Assembly: GCA_016715205.1 (NCBI GenBank)
Contig: JADKBC010000017.1
Location: forward strand, 23,555 to 87,554
DNA length: 64,000 bases
Direction of reading: 5' to 3'
Source: Holophaga sp.
GTDB taxonomy: Bacteria; Acidobacteriota; Holophagae; Holophagales; Holophagaceae
This document shows positions 44,136 through 53,600 of the stretch, piece after piece; positions within the stretch are counted from its first letter, which is position 1, and every line of letters begins with the position of its first letter. The notes beneath the pieces are model-generated. The model saw only the letters and a program-made list of their open reading frames with translations, did not search any database and was not told the origin of the DNA. The position numbers and the translations under genes were made by a program.

Positions 44136-44756
44136 CTACTTAAAGATGGTTGCGCTTTTCATCACCTGGGGCGAGAGGGTGACCCCGCTGCTTTTCAGGG
44201 CTGTGGCATTGATCTCCAAACGCGTGCGACCTTCCACGGGCGCCAAATTCACAATGACACCCCGGCTGGCAAACCCCGGCGTGTCACCGATGGTAATGAT
44301 TGGCTTGCCCCTGAGCCCCGCCAGAATGCTCCCAAGGTTTTCCTCCGAGGTTTCAGGGATGAACAAGACATCACACTGACCCAACTGGGAAATCCCTCGA
44401 AAAAAACGAACCTTCAGTGGCCGCCCCTTGATAACCAGATTCCCGAGCTCCTTGGGCAAATAGTCACCAAAGGGAGAAGGTTCCATGACTGCCACCACCA
44501 GGGCTTGGCCGCTTTCCCCCATGGGCCATTCTAGGTAATCCAGCAGTTTGCGAATGATTTGCGCTTTGACCAAATACTCGGGCTTGGATTGGGGATCAGC
44601 CATCGCCAAGTTGGCGGTGAAGGCAGGGGCCACCAAGGCCGGAGGGAGGATCAGCAGGGGGAGCACAGGCGTAGCTTTCGCATAGCTTATCGCTGAATAC
44701 CTTGAATTCCTGAACTCTGGATCAGGCGTACCACGTGCTGCCGCTCTCGAAGCCAT
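44136..44756 (-). CDS. YfiR/DUF4154-family periplasmic protein
   Basis: Up to 206 residues. A hydrophobic signal-like segment (PVLPLLILPPALVAPAFTA) is followed by the YfiR-type domain: 'YLVKAQIIRKLLDYLEWP', 'LVVAVMEPSPFGDYL', 'CDVLFIPETSEENLGSIL', 'PIITIGDTPGFASRGVIVNL' and 'RLEINATALKSSGVTLSPQV'. YfiR represses the diguanylate cyclase YfiN (TpbB) from the periplasm in Pseudomonas; no YfiN is adjacent here. The start is uncertain: ATG 44756 lies inside the ddl gene, and a later GTG would remove the long N-terminus. Confidence 0.78.
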   Translation of the reverse strand: MASRAAARGTPDPEFRNSRYSAISYAKATPVLPLLILPPALVAPAFTANLAMADPQSKPEYLVKAQIIRKLLDYLEWPMGESGQALVVAVMEPSPFGDYLPKELGNLVIKGRPLKVRFFRGISQLGQCDVLFIPETSEENLGSILAGLRGKPIITIGDTPGFASRGVIVNLAPVEGRTRLEINATALKSSGVTLSPQVMKSATIFK

Positions 44757-45807
44757 GGGATTTTTGTTTCATTTGCTGATGACGGGCCAGGGCAAGTTCG
44801 ATGAGTCGATTGAGCAGTTCGGGATAGGGAATGCCGGAGGCTTCCATGAGCTTGGGATACATGGAAATGCTGGTGAAGCCGGGAATCAGATTGATCTCGT
44901 TCAAGAGAATGCGATTGGTGCCGCGCTCCAGGAAGAAATCCATGCGGGCCATGCCATAGGCATCCAGGCTGCGGAAGGCTGCACGGGCATAGGTGCGCAG
45001 CCGCTCGGCCAAGCCCCCGGGCAGTTCGGCGGGAATTGAGGTGGAACTCTTACCGTCCAGGTACTTGTCCTTGAAATCGTAGAACTCTCCAGCCACGAGG
45101 ACTTCACCGGGAACGCTGACAAAGGGTTCGTCGCCCCCCAACACGGCGATTTCAATTTCCCGGGCATCGATTCCGCGCTCCACCAGCACCCGACGGTCGA
45201 ATTTCAGGGCATCCTCGATGGCGTCGGCGATCTGGTCGAAGTCTTTTACCTTCTGGATGCCGATGCTGCTACCGGTGTTGGCTGGCTTCACGAACACCGG
45301 CAGACCCAGGGCCCGCACCGACCGAAGCGCCTCCTCGGGCGAGCGGCGCCATTGTTCCTCGGTCAACCCGACGTAAGGCCCCACGGGCAGGCCCTCGGAT
45401 TCCCAGATGCGCTTGGTGATCCATTTGTCCATGCCTGCTGCCATGGCCAGCAGCCCTGCTCCGGTATAGGGGCGGTGCAGCAGTTCGAGATAGCCCTGCA
45501 ACTGGCCGTCCTCTCCGCCCGCCCCATGGATGGCGTTGAAAAAGACATCGGGCAATTGCATTTGCTCGGCGCCCTTCTCTAGGGGAAGAAACGCATGTTC
45601 GCTCCGCTCAGGCTGCTCCCCCGCCGATAGCCGCGCGAAGGGATCGCCAAGCATGACCCAGACGCCGTTGCGGGCGATCCCCATGGGCCGCACTTCGAAG
45701 CGCATCGGGTCCAAGTGCTTCGCAATACTCTTGGCCGTGACAATGGAGACTTCGTGCTCCGGGGATTCCCCACCAAAAAGGAGGCCGACGATCATAAGAT
45801 TTGCCAT
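44722..45807 (-). CDS. ddl: D-alanine--D-alanine ligase
   Basis: 361 residues from ATG 45807; the upstream extension overlaps coaD and is unlikely. ATP-grasp features: 'IVGLLFGGESPEHEVSIVTA' at the N-terminus, 'GAGGEDGQLQGYLELL', 'PVFVKPANTGSSIGIQKVKD', 'REIEIAVLGGDE', 'YARAAFRSLDAYGMARMDFF' and 'LLNEINLIPGFTSISMYPKL'. It joins two D-alanines for peptidoglycan precursors; the length suits the VanA/DdlA-like subgroup. It is divergent from coaD with only 39 bases between start codons, and heads the long minus-strand envelope run. Confidence 0.95.
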   Translation of the reverse strand: MANLMIVGLLFGGESPEHEVSIVTAKSIAKHLDPMRFEVRPMGIARNGVWVMLGDPFARLSAGEQPERSEHAFLPLEKGAEQMQLPDVFFNAIHGAGGEDGQLQGYLELLHRPYTGAGLLAMAAGMDKWITKRIWESEGLPVGPYVGLTEEQWRRSPEEALRSVRALGLPVFVKPANTGSSIGIQKVKDFDQIADAIEDALKFDRRVLVERGIDAREIEIAVLGGDEPFVSVPGEVLVAGEFYDFKDKYLDGKSSTSIPAELPGGLAERLRTYARAAFRSLDAYGMARMDFFLERGTNRILLNEINLIPGFTSISMYPKLMEASGIPYPELLNRLIELALARHQQMKQKSHGFESGSTWYA

Positions 45808-45846
45808 GAAGAGAGGATACTCTGGGAGGTCTTCTCCGGAGCAAGC

Positions 45847-46341
45847 GTGCTGAAAGCCATCTATCCAGGTTCCTTTGATCCCGTAACCCTGGGGCACTGG
45901 GACCTAATCCAGCGGGCCGAAAAGCTGGTGGATCGCCTCGTGGTTGCGGTGCTGCACAACCCAGCCAAGCATCCCGCCTTCAGCGTGGCGGAACGGGTGG
46001 ATTTCCTGCGGGAACTGGTGGCGCCCTACGACAACGTGGAGGTGACCACCTTCCATGGGTTGCTAGTGGATTTTGCCCGGGAGCAGGAAGCCCAGTGCAT
46101 CATTCGCGGCGTGCGGGCCTTCAGTGATTTCGAATACGAATTCCAGATGGCCCTGATGAACCGCAAACTGCACCCCGATCTGGAGACGGTGTTCCTCATG
46201 CCCAAGGAAGAATTCAGCGTGCTCTCCAGCCGCATGGTTCGCGAGGTTGGCATGATGGGCGGGGATATTTCAGGGTTTGTGCCCGAACCCTTGCGGGAAC
46301 GCATCGCAGCGCGCCTTCGGAATCCTGGGAACTACGCCTAG
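45847..46341 (+). CDS. coaD: Phosphopantetheine adenylyltransferase
   Basis: 164 residues from GTG 45847, supported by GGAG upstream and by the standard N-terminus 'LKAIYPGSFDPVTLGHWDLI', which carries the nucleotidyltransferase T/HxGH motif. 'VLHNPAKHPAFSVAERVDFL', 'CIIRGVRAFSDFEYEFQMA' and 'EEFSVLSSRMVREVG' (the ISSTxVR equivalent) are also typical. It transfers AMP to 4'-phosphopantetheine in coenzyme A synthesis. The frame is open upstream but antisense to ddl. The end overlaps the argR stop by 4 bases, tail to tail. Confidence 0.95.
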   Translation: MLKAIYPGSFDPVTLGHWDLIQRAEKLVDRLVVAVLHNPAKHPAFSVAERVDFLRELVAPYDNVEVTTFHGLLVDFAREQEAQCIIRGVRAFSDFEYEFQMALMNRKLHPDLETVFLMPKEEFSVLSSRMVREVGMMGGDISGFVPEPLRERIAARLRNPGNYA

Positions 46342-46748
46342 AAGCCGGTGGCAAGGTAGCGGCGGACTTCCTCTTCCAGTGCATCCAGGCGTGAAGGATC
46401 CGTGGACGCCACAAAGATCGTGTCGTGACCGGCCACGCTGCCTGCCAAAGAGGGGAGCTGCGCGGCATCAAGTGCCACGGCCAGAGCCTGGGCCGAGCCC
46501 ACATGGGTGCGAATGATCAGCAGGCAGGGGAGCACTTTGCGCAGGCTGACCGGTTGGGTCACGGCCCTGGCGGGCTGGGCCATGCGATAAAAACCCCGCT
46601 CCTTGCGCACATTCAGCTTTTTCATGCGTCGTGAAAGGGTCGACAGGGTCAGCTCAAAGCCCTCGGCTCGGAGGAGTCCGAGCAGCACACTTTGATCCCC
46701 GATTTCGCGGGAACCCAAAAAGCGAAGAATGGCGTCGTCCAAGCGCAT
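46338..46748 (-). CDS. argR: Arginine repressor (ArgR family)
   Basis: 136 residues. The N-terminal winged-helix domain is somewhat divergent ('LLRAEGFELTLSTLSRRMKKL' region, about 22-45; 'RGFYRM'). The C-terminal oligomerisation/arginine domain is typical: 'CLLIIRTHVGSAQALAVALD', 'PSLAGSVAGHDTIFVAS' with the G-x-D arginine-binding segment, and a final helix. ArgR represses arginine biosynthesis with arginine as co-repressor and usually represses itself. A perfect palindrome of TTTG/CAAA type begins 5 bases upstream of its ATG. No arg biosynthesis gene is in the window. Confidence 0.85.
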   Translation of the reverse strand: MRLDDAILRFLGSREIGDQSVLLGLLRAEGFELTLSTLSRRMKKLNVRKERGFYRMAQPARAVTQPVSLRKVLPCLLIIRTHVGSAQALAVALDAAQLPSLAGSVAGHDTIFVASTDPSRLDALEEEVRRYLATGF

Positions 46749-47144
46749 GGTTCAAATTTGCGCAAATTTGCACCGGTTTGCAAGCACTGGAATTGTCAGG
46801 AAATTGGAAATTTTTTGAAAACCAAGGAAACAAGCTTGACGAAGCAGAAGAAGAAACGCACTATTTGCATCAGTGGTATGGAATTTCCAGCAATTTGCAT
46901 TTTTTCATGCAAATCTGCACATCCTACCCCCTCGACATCAGCCTTCCCGCTTGGGAAATGGAGGCCCCGTGAAAGGTCAGCAGACCACCCAGAAACAGGT
47001 GCCAGCCCTCAGTTCTCCGCAACGTAGAATCCCGACCACCTCATCACCCCGCTGCAGCCGCAGTGTGTGCGGTGGTTCCACCTGCCCCGGCTGGCGCTTC
47101 TGCACTCCCGCCACAGCTTTTGCCGGTGTCCACGTTCAGCTGCA
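46749..47144. promoter_or_regulatory. AT-rich regulatory gap upstream of argR, with palindromes and a rightward promoter
   Basis: 396 bases without a convincing gene. The left half (46749-46930) is AT-rich. It holds the perfect 18-base palindrome CAAATTTGCGCAAATTTG (46753-46770), an inverted repeat ATTTGCAT/ATGCAAAT (46893-46900 and 46907-46914), and further TTTGCA copies at 46767 and 46864. A plus-strand promoter TTGACG (46836-46841), 17 bases, CACTAT (46859-46864) points right, away from argR. The right half is GC-rich; a weak GTG frame at 46969-47148 follows GGAGG but has poor composition. ArgR operators are the likely explanation for the repeats. Confidence 0.55.
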
Positions 47145-49244
47145 CTAGCTGATTTCCGCCAACTTCAGGCGTGCCTGTTCCTGGCGTAACCACACCAACT
47201 GCCCTTCGCTCAGGCCCCTGGCCAAGGTGGTCTCAGCAACGTCACGGCACGTCCCCAGGAGCTTGCGATCCCGCAGGAGGTCGGCCACCTGAAACTGGGG
47301 AATGCCCGATTGCCGGGTGCCAAAGAATTCGCCAGGCCCCCGCAATTCTAGATCTTTCTGGGCAATGCGGAACCCATCCTGGGTTTCCACCAAGGCCCGC
47401 AGCCGCTCTGTCTCTGCGCCGCTGATCATCAGGAAATGGCTCCGGGCCGAGCCGCGCCCCACCCGCCCCCGAAGCTGGTGAAGCTGGCTGAGGCCAAAGC
47501 GTTCCGCATGATCCACCACCATCACCGTGGCATTGGCAACATCCACACCCACTTCGATGACCGTGGTGGCGAGCAGGATTTTCACTTCGCCTGAGACAAA
47601 ACGCCCCATGCGAATCGCCATTTCATCGGCCTTCAGGCGACCATGGACCACCTCCAAGGGCACCTCGGGAAACCGCGCCCGCAGTAGGGCTTCCATGGCC
47701 TGGATATCCCGCAGGGGAACCTTCGCTTCATCCATGGGGTCGATGGCCGGGCTCACCACATAGGCCTGATGACCCTTGGCCAATTCGCGCGCCACCGCGT
47801 CCCAGGCTCGCTCCGCAGCATCAGGTTCGAGCAGTCTGGTATCAATGGGCTGGCGCCCTGGTGGCAATTCATCCAGCACAGATTGTTCCAAATCGCCAAA
47901 GACGGCCAGTGCCAGACTGCGCGGAATGGGCGTGGCACTCATCACCAACCAATGGGGATCCATTCCCTTTTCTTTCAAACTTTCACGCTGCTTTACCCCA
48001 AAGCGATGCTGCTCATCCACCACCACCAATTGAAGTCTGTCGAAACTTACGGCCTCTTGAAAAATGGCGTGGGTGCCAATGATGTATCGGGCTTCTCCAC
48101 GGGCGATGCGAGCCAGGGCCTCCCGTTTTTCGGCTGCCTTCATGGGCCCCAGCAGCAGTTGCATGCGGCTGGCTTCCTCGCCGAGCAACCGGGCAAAGGT
48201 GGTCGCGTGCTGGCGTGCCAGAACCTCCGTCGGCGCCAACAGCGCAGCCTGGCCACTGGTCTCGGCCACCATGGCCATGGCCAGGAAGGCCACCAGGGTC
48301 TTGCCGCTACCCACATCCCCCTGCAGCAACCGGTGCATCACCCGACCTGAGGTCAAATCCTCCACAATTTCCTTGAAGGCCCGACGTTGTGCGCCGGTAA
48401 GGTGGAAGGGCAAAAAGGCCCGCAACTTTTCCCGCAGTTCAGGGTTGGTGGGCACCACAATGCCGCGCCGTTTCATGCGACCTGCCCGACGAAGGCTGAC
48501 GCCCATGGCAAACGCAAAAAGCTCTTCGGTAGCCAGGCGCACATGAGCTGGGGTGCTCCGAGCCTCCAAATCCCTGGCGTCCGCCTCATCGGGCGGTTGG
48601 TGCAACATGCGCAGCGCACTGATCTGGTCTGGTAGCCCCTTGGCCAGCTCGATCGGCAGCCAATCATCCGGAGCATGCACCTTGCCAAGGGCATCCTGGA
48701 CAAACCGGCTCCGGATCCGCCCCGTGATAGGGCCGAGCTTGCGATAAAGGGGAAGATACCGCTGTACCCAGGGTTCCTCAGGGGTATTGCCCCGCCCCAT
48801 CACTTCCAAGGCTGGGCCACGCATCTCTAGCCCATGGCGCCCCAGGGAAAGGGCTCCAAATACCAGCAAGCGATCACCCACCTTCAGCAGGCGTCCCAGG
48901 TAAGGCTGATTGAACCAGACCAGCCGCAAGACGCCACTGGCGTCCTCAAGTAATGCTTCGGTAAGGTTCATGCGCTGAACCCGGGTGGTGCTCTGCCGCA
49001 AATCCTTGAGGGTTCCCATGACGGTCACGATTTCCCGGTCCCCGCCTGGCCGGTGCCAGCGATCCAACTCCGCGATCTTGAGCAGTGAACCTCGATCCAC
49101 ATACCTGTATGGAAGAGACCAGAGCAGATCACGAACGGTCTCGAATCCAGCCTCCGCAAGGATGGTGGCATAGGCGGGGCCGATTCCCCGGAGGGCTGTC
49201 AGCTTGGAGGACAGCGGCAGATAGGCGAGCGAACCCGCGCTCAC
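47145..49244 (-). CDS. recG: ATP-dependent DNA helicase RecG
   Basis: 699 residues, typical length. The N-terminal wedge/OB domain (about 20-190; 'DLLWSLPYRYVDRG') binds branched DNA. The helicase motor has Walker A 'LLQGDVGSGKTLVAFLAM', motif 'LLAPTEVLARQHA', the DEAD-type box 'LVVVDEQHRFGVKQR', motif III 'VMSATPIPRSLAL', and motifs V/VI 'LLATTVIEVGVDVANATVMV' and 'QLRGRVGRG'. RecG regresses stalled replication forks and processes Holliday junctions. Its start overlaps the dnaB stop by 4 bases, so these two replication-fork helicases are co-translated. Confidence 0.96.
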   Translation of the reverse strand: MSAGSLAYLPLSSKLTALRGIGPAYATILAEAGFETVRDLLWSLPYRYVDRGSLLKIAELDRWHRPGGDREIVTVMGTLKDLRQSTTRVQRMNLTEALLEDASGVLRLVWFNQPYLGRLLKVGDRLLVFGALSLGRHGLEMRGPALEVMGRGNTPEEPWVQRYLPLYRKLGPITGRIRSRFVQDALGKVHAPDDWLPIELAKGLPDQISALRMLHQPPDEADARDLEARSTPAHVRLATEELFAFAMGVSLRRAGRMKRRGIVVPTNPELREKLRAFLPFHLTGAQRRAFKEIVEDLTSGRVMHRLLQGDVGSGKTLVAFLAMAMVAETSGQAALLAPTEVLARQHATTFARLLGEEASRMQLLLGPMKAAEKREALARIARGEARYIIGTHAIFQEAVSFDRLQLVVVDEQHRFGVKQRESLKEKGMDPHWLVMSATPIPRSLALAVFGDLEQSVLDELPPGRQPIDTRLLEPDAAERAWDAVARELAKGHQAYVVSPAIDPMDEAKVPLRDIQAMEALLRARFPEVPLEVVHGRLKADEMAIRMGRFVSGEVKILLATTVIEVGVDVANATVMVVDHAERFGLSQLHQLRGRVGRGSARSHFLMISGAETERLRALVETQDGFRIAQKDLELRGPGEFFGTRQSGIPQFQVADLLRDRKLLGTCRDVAETTLARGLSEGQLVWLRQEQARLKLAEIS

Positions 49245-50605
49245 GCCTCGTCCGTGCTGCGCTCCATTTCGCGGTAGCGCGCGTACTCGGCCTCGAAGTA
49301 GAGCGGCACGATGGCGGTGGGGCCGTTGCGGTGCTTGGCGATGACCAGTTCGGCGCTGCGATCTTCCTCTTCGCCTTCCAGCACGGGCTTCATCTTGCGA
49401 TGAATGAACATCACGATGTCGGCATCCTGTTCGATGGCGCCGGAGTCGCGGAGATCGGACAGCTGAGGGCGGCCGCCCTGCCGATGTTCGACCTCTCGGT
49501 TGAGCTGGGACAGCACAACCACGGGAATCTTGTGATCCTTGGCGAGCAGTTTGAAGGCACGGCTGATTTCACCGATACGCACTGCCTCGCTCTGTTTCGC
49601 GCCGCGACTATCCTGCGGGCTGCTGAGCAACTGCAGGTAGTCGACGATGAGCAGATCTAGCTTCTGATTGGACTGAGCCAAGTGGCGCTCCACCATGGCC
49701 GTGATTTCCCGTACCGTAATGGCCGCCTGGTCGTTCAGGAAAATGGGCAAGGCCCGAAGATCGTCCCGGGCGGCCAGCAGCTTGGCCTGCACTTCATCGT
49801 TGAAAGCCCCCGCTTGCACGGCCTTCATGTTCACGGTGGCCTTGGCCGCCAGGAGGCGATTGAACACTTCCTCGTTGGACATTTCCAGGCTGAAGAAAGC
49901 GCCGTGACCCCGCTGGCGACTATCGGCGGAACGCAGCAGCCAATTCAGGGCCAGGGCGGTTTTGCCGATGCCGGGCCGAGCGGCCAGGATGATGAGATTG
50001 CCAGGCTGGAAACCCTGGGTGATGGCATCAAGACGCGAGAAACCCACCTTCAGCCCCACCGACCCCTTGCCTTCCAGACGATCCAGAAGGCGCTCCATGG
50101 CCTCGTCGGAAACATCCCCGACATGTTCCAGCCCCTTCTTGCTGCGGCCCTGGGCCAGCCGAAACAGATCCTGGGCAGCTTTTTCCACAAGGGTTTCCGG
50201 GGGAGCTTCCTCTTCGGCAGCCTGACGCACGAGTTGGGCACCCAGTCGGATCAACTGCCGCAACTTGCGCTTGCGCGTGAGCAGGTCCGCCAAAACCATC
50301 GGCCGAGAAACTTCTTCGCCCGAAAGCAGCTCCACCAGCCCCGCATAACCACCTACCCGGCCCAAATCCCCAGCCTGATCCAGGGCGTCCTTCAGTGTGA
50401 GAGGATTGACCTCCACCTGGGATTCCAGGAGCGTGACCAGGGCTTTGAATACCGCCCGATGGGCTGGATGAACAAAGTCATCCTCGGTGAGCTGCGATGC
50501 AATATCCGATGCTGCGGACTCGGCCCCCGGCGCGCAGCAGGTGGCCAACAGGGCGCGCTCGGCGTCCACGTCCTCCGGCAGGCGTTCGGGAATCCACTCC
50601 GCCAT
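49241..50605 (-). CDS. dnaB: Replicative DNA helicase DnaB
   Basis: 454 residues from ATG 50605 (MAEWIPERLPEDVDAERALL), the usual N-terminus; an upstream in-frame start is inside the lipoprotein gene. The N-terminal helical domain spans about 10-110. The RecA-like motor has Walker A 'ILAARPGIGKTALALNW', Walker B 'DLLIVDYLQLL', and 'PVVVLSQLNREVEHRQGGRP' plus 'LRDSGAIEQDADIVMFIHR'. It is the hexameric fork helicase. It sits 5 bases downstream of the huge lipoprotein gene and overlaps recG, an unusual setting since dnaB often lies near rplI. Confidence 0.95.
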   Translation of the reverse strand: MAEWIPERLPEDVDAERALLATCCAPGAESAASDIASQLTEDDFVHPAHRAVFKALVTLLESQVEVNPLTLKDALDQAGDLGRVGGYAGLVELLSGEEVSRPMVLADLLTRKRKLRQLIRLGAQLVRQAAEEEAPPETLVEKAAQDLFRLAQGRSKKGLEHVGDVSDEAMERLLDRLEGKGSVGLKVGFSRLDAITQGFQPGNLIILAARPGIGKTALALNWLLRSADSRQRGHGAFFSLEMSNEEVFNRLLAAKATVNMKAVQAGAFNDEVQAKLLAARDDLRALPIFLNDQAAITVREITAMVERHLAQSNQKLDLLIVDYLQLLSSPQDSRGAKQSEAVRIGEISRAFKLLAKDHKIPVVVLSQLNREVEHRQGGRPQLSDLRDSGAIEQDADIVMFIHRKMKPVLEGEEEDRSAELVIAKHRNGPTAIVPLYFEAEYARYREMERSTDEA

Positions 50606-50610
50606 GATGA

Positions 50611-53600
50611 TCAGAGCCCAGGCGGTGTGTAGCTGGCACCAGGTGCGTTGGCCTTTACGAAGATCGGGTTGGTGACCGCGATGGGGTAGATGCCCTTCAT
50701 CAAGCGGCTCCAATCCTCATAGGCAGACGTGGCTGGGACACTGGGATCGTAGAGAACGCCGGACTTGGTCAAGGGAGCACCCGCTTCCACCACGACCCAG
50801 GCATCCTTGCCGGGAGTCAGGACATTCAGGTCCAACGGATAGGCCGTGAGAGTCCACAACCGCGTGTCCGTGGCGTCCTGGGTGAAGGAGCTGAAGGGGA
50901 CAACGGTGGCAACGCCATTGACGATGACTCGGACTTCCTCCACCGGCACCCAGGGGGCGGCATAAACTTTGATATCCAGTGTCCAGGTGGTGGCAGGGCC
51001 GGGCACCAGGGAGCCGGGGCCATAGGCGGTGGTAGAACCAGGCTTGATGGCAACATCCAGCAGAGGCCCCGTGGAAGCCACCGCAGCGCCACTCTGCAAG
51101 GCCTGCAGAATAGGGGAAAGGTTGTCCTGAGCGAAGCCAGTGGCCTTGAGATAGGTCCGGGCCAAGCCGACCGGGGTATCAAGACTGAACTTGGCAGCGG
51201 AAAGCCCGAGCGCCTTGGTGAAGGCTGTGGGTGTTTGCTGATTTAACAAGGCAAACCAATCGGCACGCACAGCCTTGAATTCCGCAAACCACGCCGTGGC
51301 GTTGGCCCCATCGAGCAGGCTCAAAGGCTGGCCGTTGGCGTCAGAGTACTCCGCACGCAATAGTTCAAGGGCATCGAAGGCACTTTGTTTTTTCCCATTG
51401 GAAAGAGCGCCGGTGGCATTCCACCAGGCATTCACGCCCTGACCCAGGGGTATCGTGCGATCAAAGGCCTGGGCCGTGAAAAGCCCCTGGGGTCCGCGCG
51501 GCCGGTGAACCACGTGGTACTGCCCTTCGGCTTGAGCAATGAAGTCAGCCAAGGTCCAGCCGTTTGCGTTCCGGGCTCCCCCAGCGCGCTCATTGCGAGG
51601 TGCAGGCGTGAAGAGCGCAGTCACCGAGCCAAAATTGGCCAGATCAGAGCTGCGTCCGCCCATGGCAAAGGGGGCCGACCCGATGGGCGTTCGATCATCA
51701 TCGGCAAACAAGGTGCTACTGAATTCAGAGCGGAAATCGTTGGCGATGGCCGTGGCGTCCGTCAGACGATCCGTTTCCGTGAGCCCCACCACATCCACAG
51801 CCTCGGCCAAGGCAGAGGAAAGTTTTTCCACGGGCAGGGTGCCACCAGAAGTGGCAAGGGAGGCCCCTGGCAAATCAAAGGTAGTCCAGCCGGTGGGAAT
51901 GGCGGGGGGCTGAAAGGTAAAGGTATGGTAGGTGGACGTCTGCCCGTCATAGGAGGAAACCGGCAAGATTTCCAGGGGAGCTAATGGACCGCGAATGGCG
52001 AGGGCGTCGAACTCACCCTTCTCGAGCCACAAACCCGCCGGGCTGCGGGCGGGCAGTGAGGCCGCAAAGATCTGATTGTCCGCCTGGAAGCCGAAAACGC
52101 CGTAATTGGAGCCCGCAAGGGCGACACCGCGTAAAATCGAGCTAAACCCGGATCCTAGGGACATGCTTCGTTTGTTGTTCGGATTGGGGGTGGAATCCTT
52201 CCCGAACAGCGTGATCCGCACGGGCTGAATGGACGTCGCAGTGCCATCGGCGCGACGGGAAACAAAATAGTGGGGGTGAGCCAAATAGGTCCTCGGGGAG
52301 CCCCCCGCACTAAGGACGTTGGAACGCTCCGGACAGAGGTAATTCAGGCTGTCATTACTGGTCAGGAATTTTTTAGATTCGATGGCAAAGGGGGTGAACA
52401 GGTCTGCGCCAGTTGTGCTGGAGCTGTTGACCAGGTTCTCCAGAATGGTCTGGTTGAAGGGGGCTGGCTGCCCGTTCTGGATGACCATGCGATAGGTGCC
52501 AACGGGTAGGTAGGCCACGATCTGGGGAACGGCAGCTGTGGAATAGATCCCAGGAGTGTTGCTATAGGGCTCCATCCACTCGAGGCGCTCCAACTTCCAG
52601 GTGGAGCCGACCTTCTGTTCGATGCGGAATTCAGCGGGCCAGGGTCCCTGACGAACGGCAGTGCCAGAAGGTTGAAATACCACTGCGCCGAAATCCTTAG
52701 ATTGCAGGGATAAGCGATCACCCACCATCTGCCCGAATACGCCGGTGGCTTGGTTGGGGTAATTCCCAGCAATGCTGGAGCCACCCACGATGTAAAGGCG
52801 CCGCAGATGAACGAGTTTCGCACCGGGAGCCAGACTGGCCACGGGCAGGGAGCCCGCGATCAACCGCTGGGGCGCCACGGGGCGGGACTGGTTGAAGGCC
52901 TGCTGGGGATCCGAGGTTACCACCAGCCAATCGGAATCGAGATGGGCCGTGTCCGTGTTCATGGGCATGAGTCCCAGGGTGGAATGAATGTCTTCCGTGG
53001 TGCCGGAAGGTTCCACCCCCATGAAGGCCACCATCGCGGCTTTTACGCCTTGGGTGGGTTGCCCAAAGACGGTACCAGGCCCACTTGCGGGGATCTCGAC
53101 GCCCCAGTTGGTCAACAGGTTGGGTGGGCTGGCCATGTCCTCAGCCGCGGGCACACTGAACCGGAACCCACCGGTTTTCTGGAAGAGATAGTCACCGATG
53201 TTTTTGACGGGTAACGAAGTGGCAGAATTGTTCACAACGGTGGTTTCGAGCGTAAAGAAATGGTCTTCCTTGCTCAGGGAAATCGAATGGGTGACCGCGA
53301 GTCCCTGCACGCGGTGGGCAGAATCCCAGGCAGCACCCGTGAGCTTATGGGCTGGGTCGTGCACATAACCCAGCATTTCAATACGACTCAGGGCCGCGGT
53401 GTTCATCGGCTTGAACTGGTCAAACACTAGGCTAATGGAGGGATCCTGGTTGATTACGGGCGTCAACCTCTCCAGCATGTCCATGGGCGGGGAAATGCGC
53501 TTGTAGTTCTGGTCCAGCTCAACAATGCAGGCATCGATGATACTGCCGCCAGAAACAGCCCCGGCAATGCTGCCCGGCTGGCCAAAGGGAGTGCCATCCA

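Noticed and set aside
46873..47148. A 91-residue plus-strand protein in the argR-recG gap.
   Set aside because: Its first third lies in the AT-rich operator region and the rest has noncoding-like codon use; only the shorter GTG frame at 46969 is kept, as a speculation within a finding.
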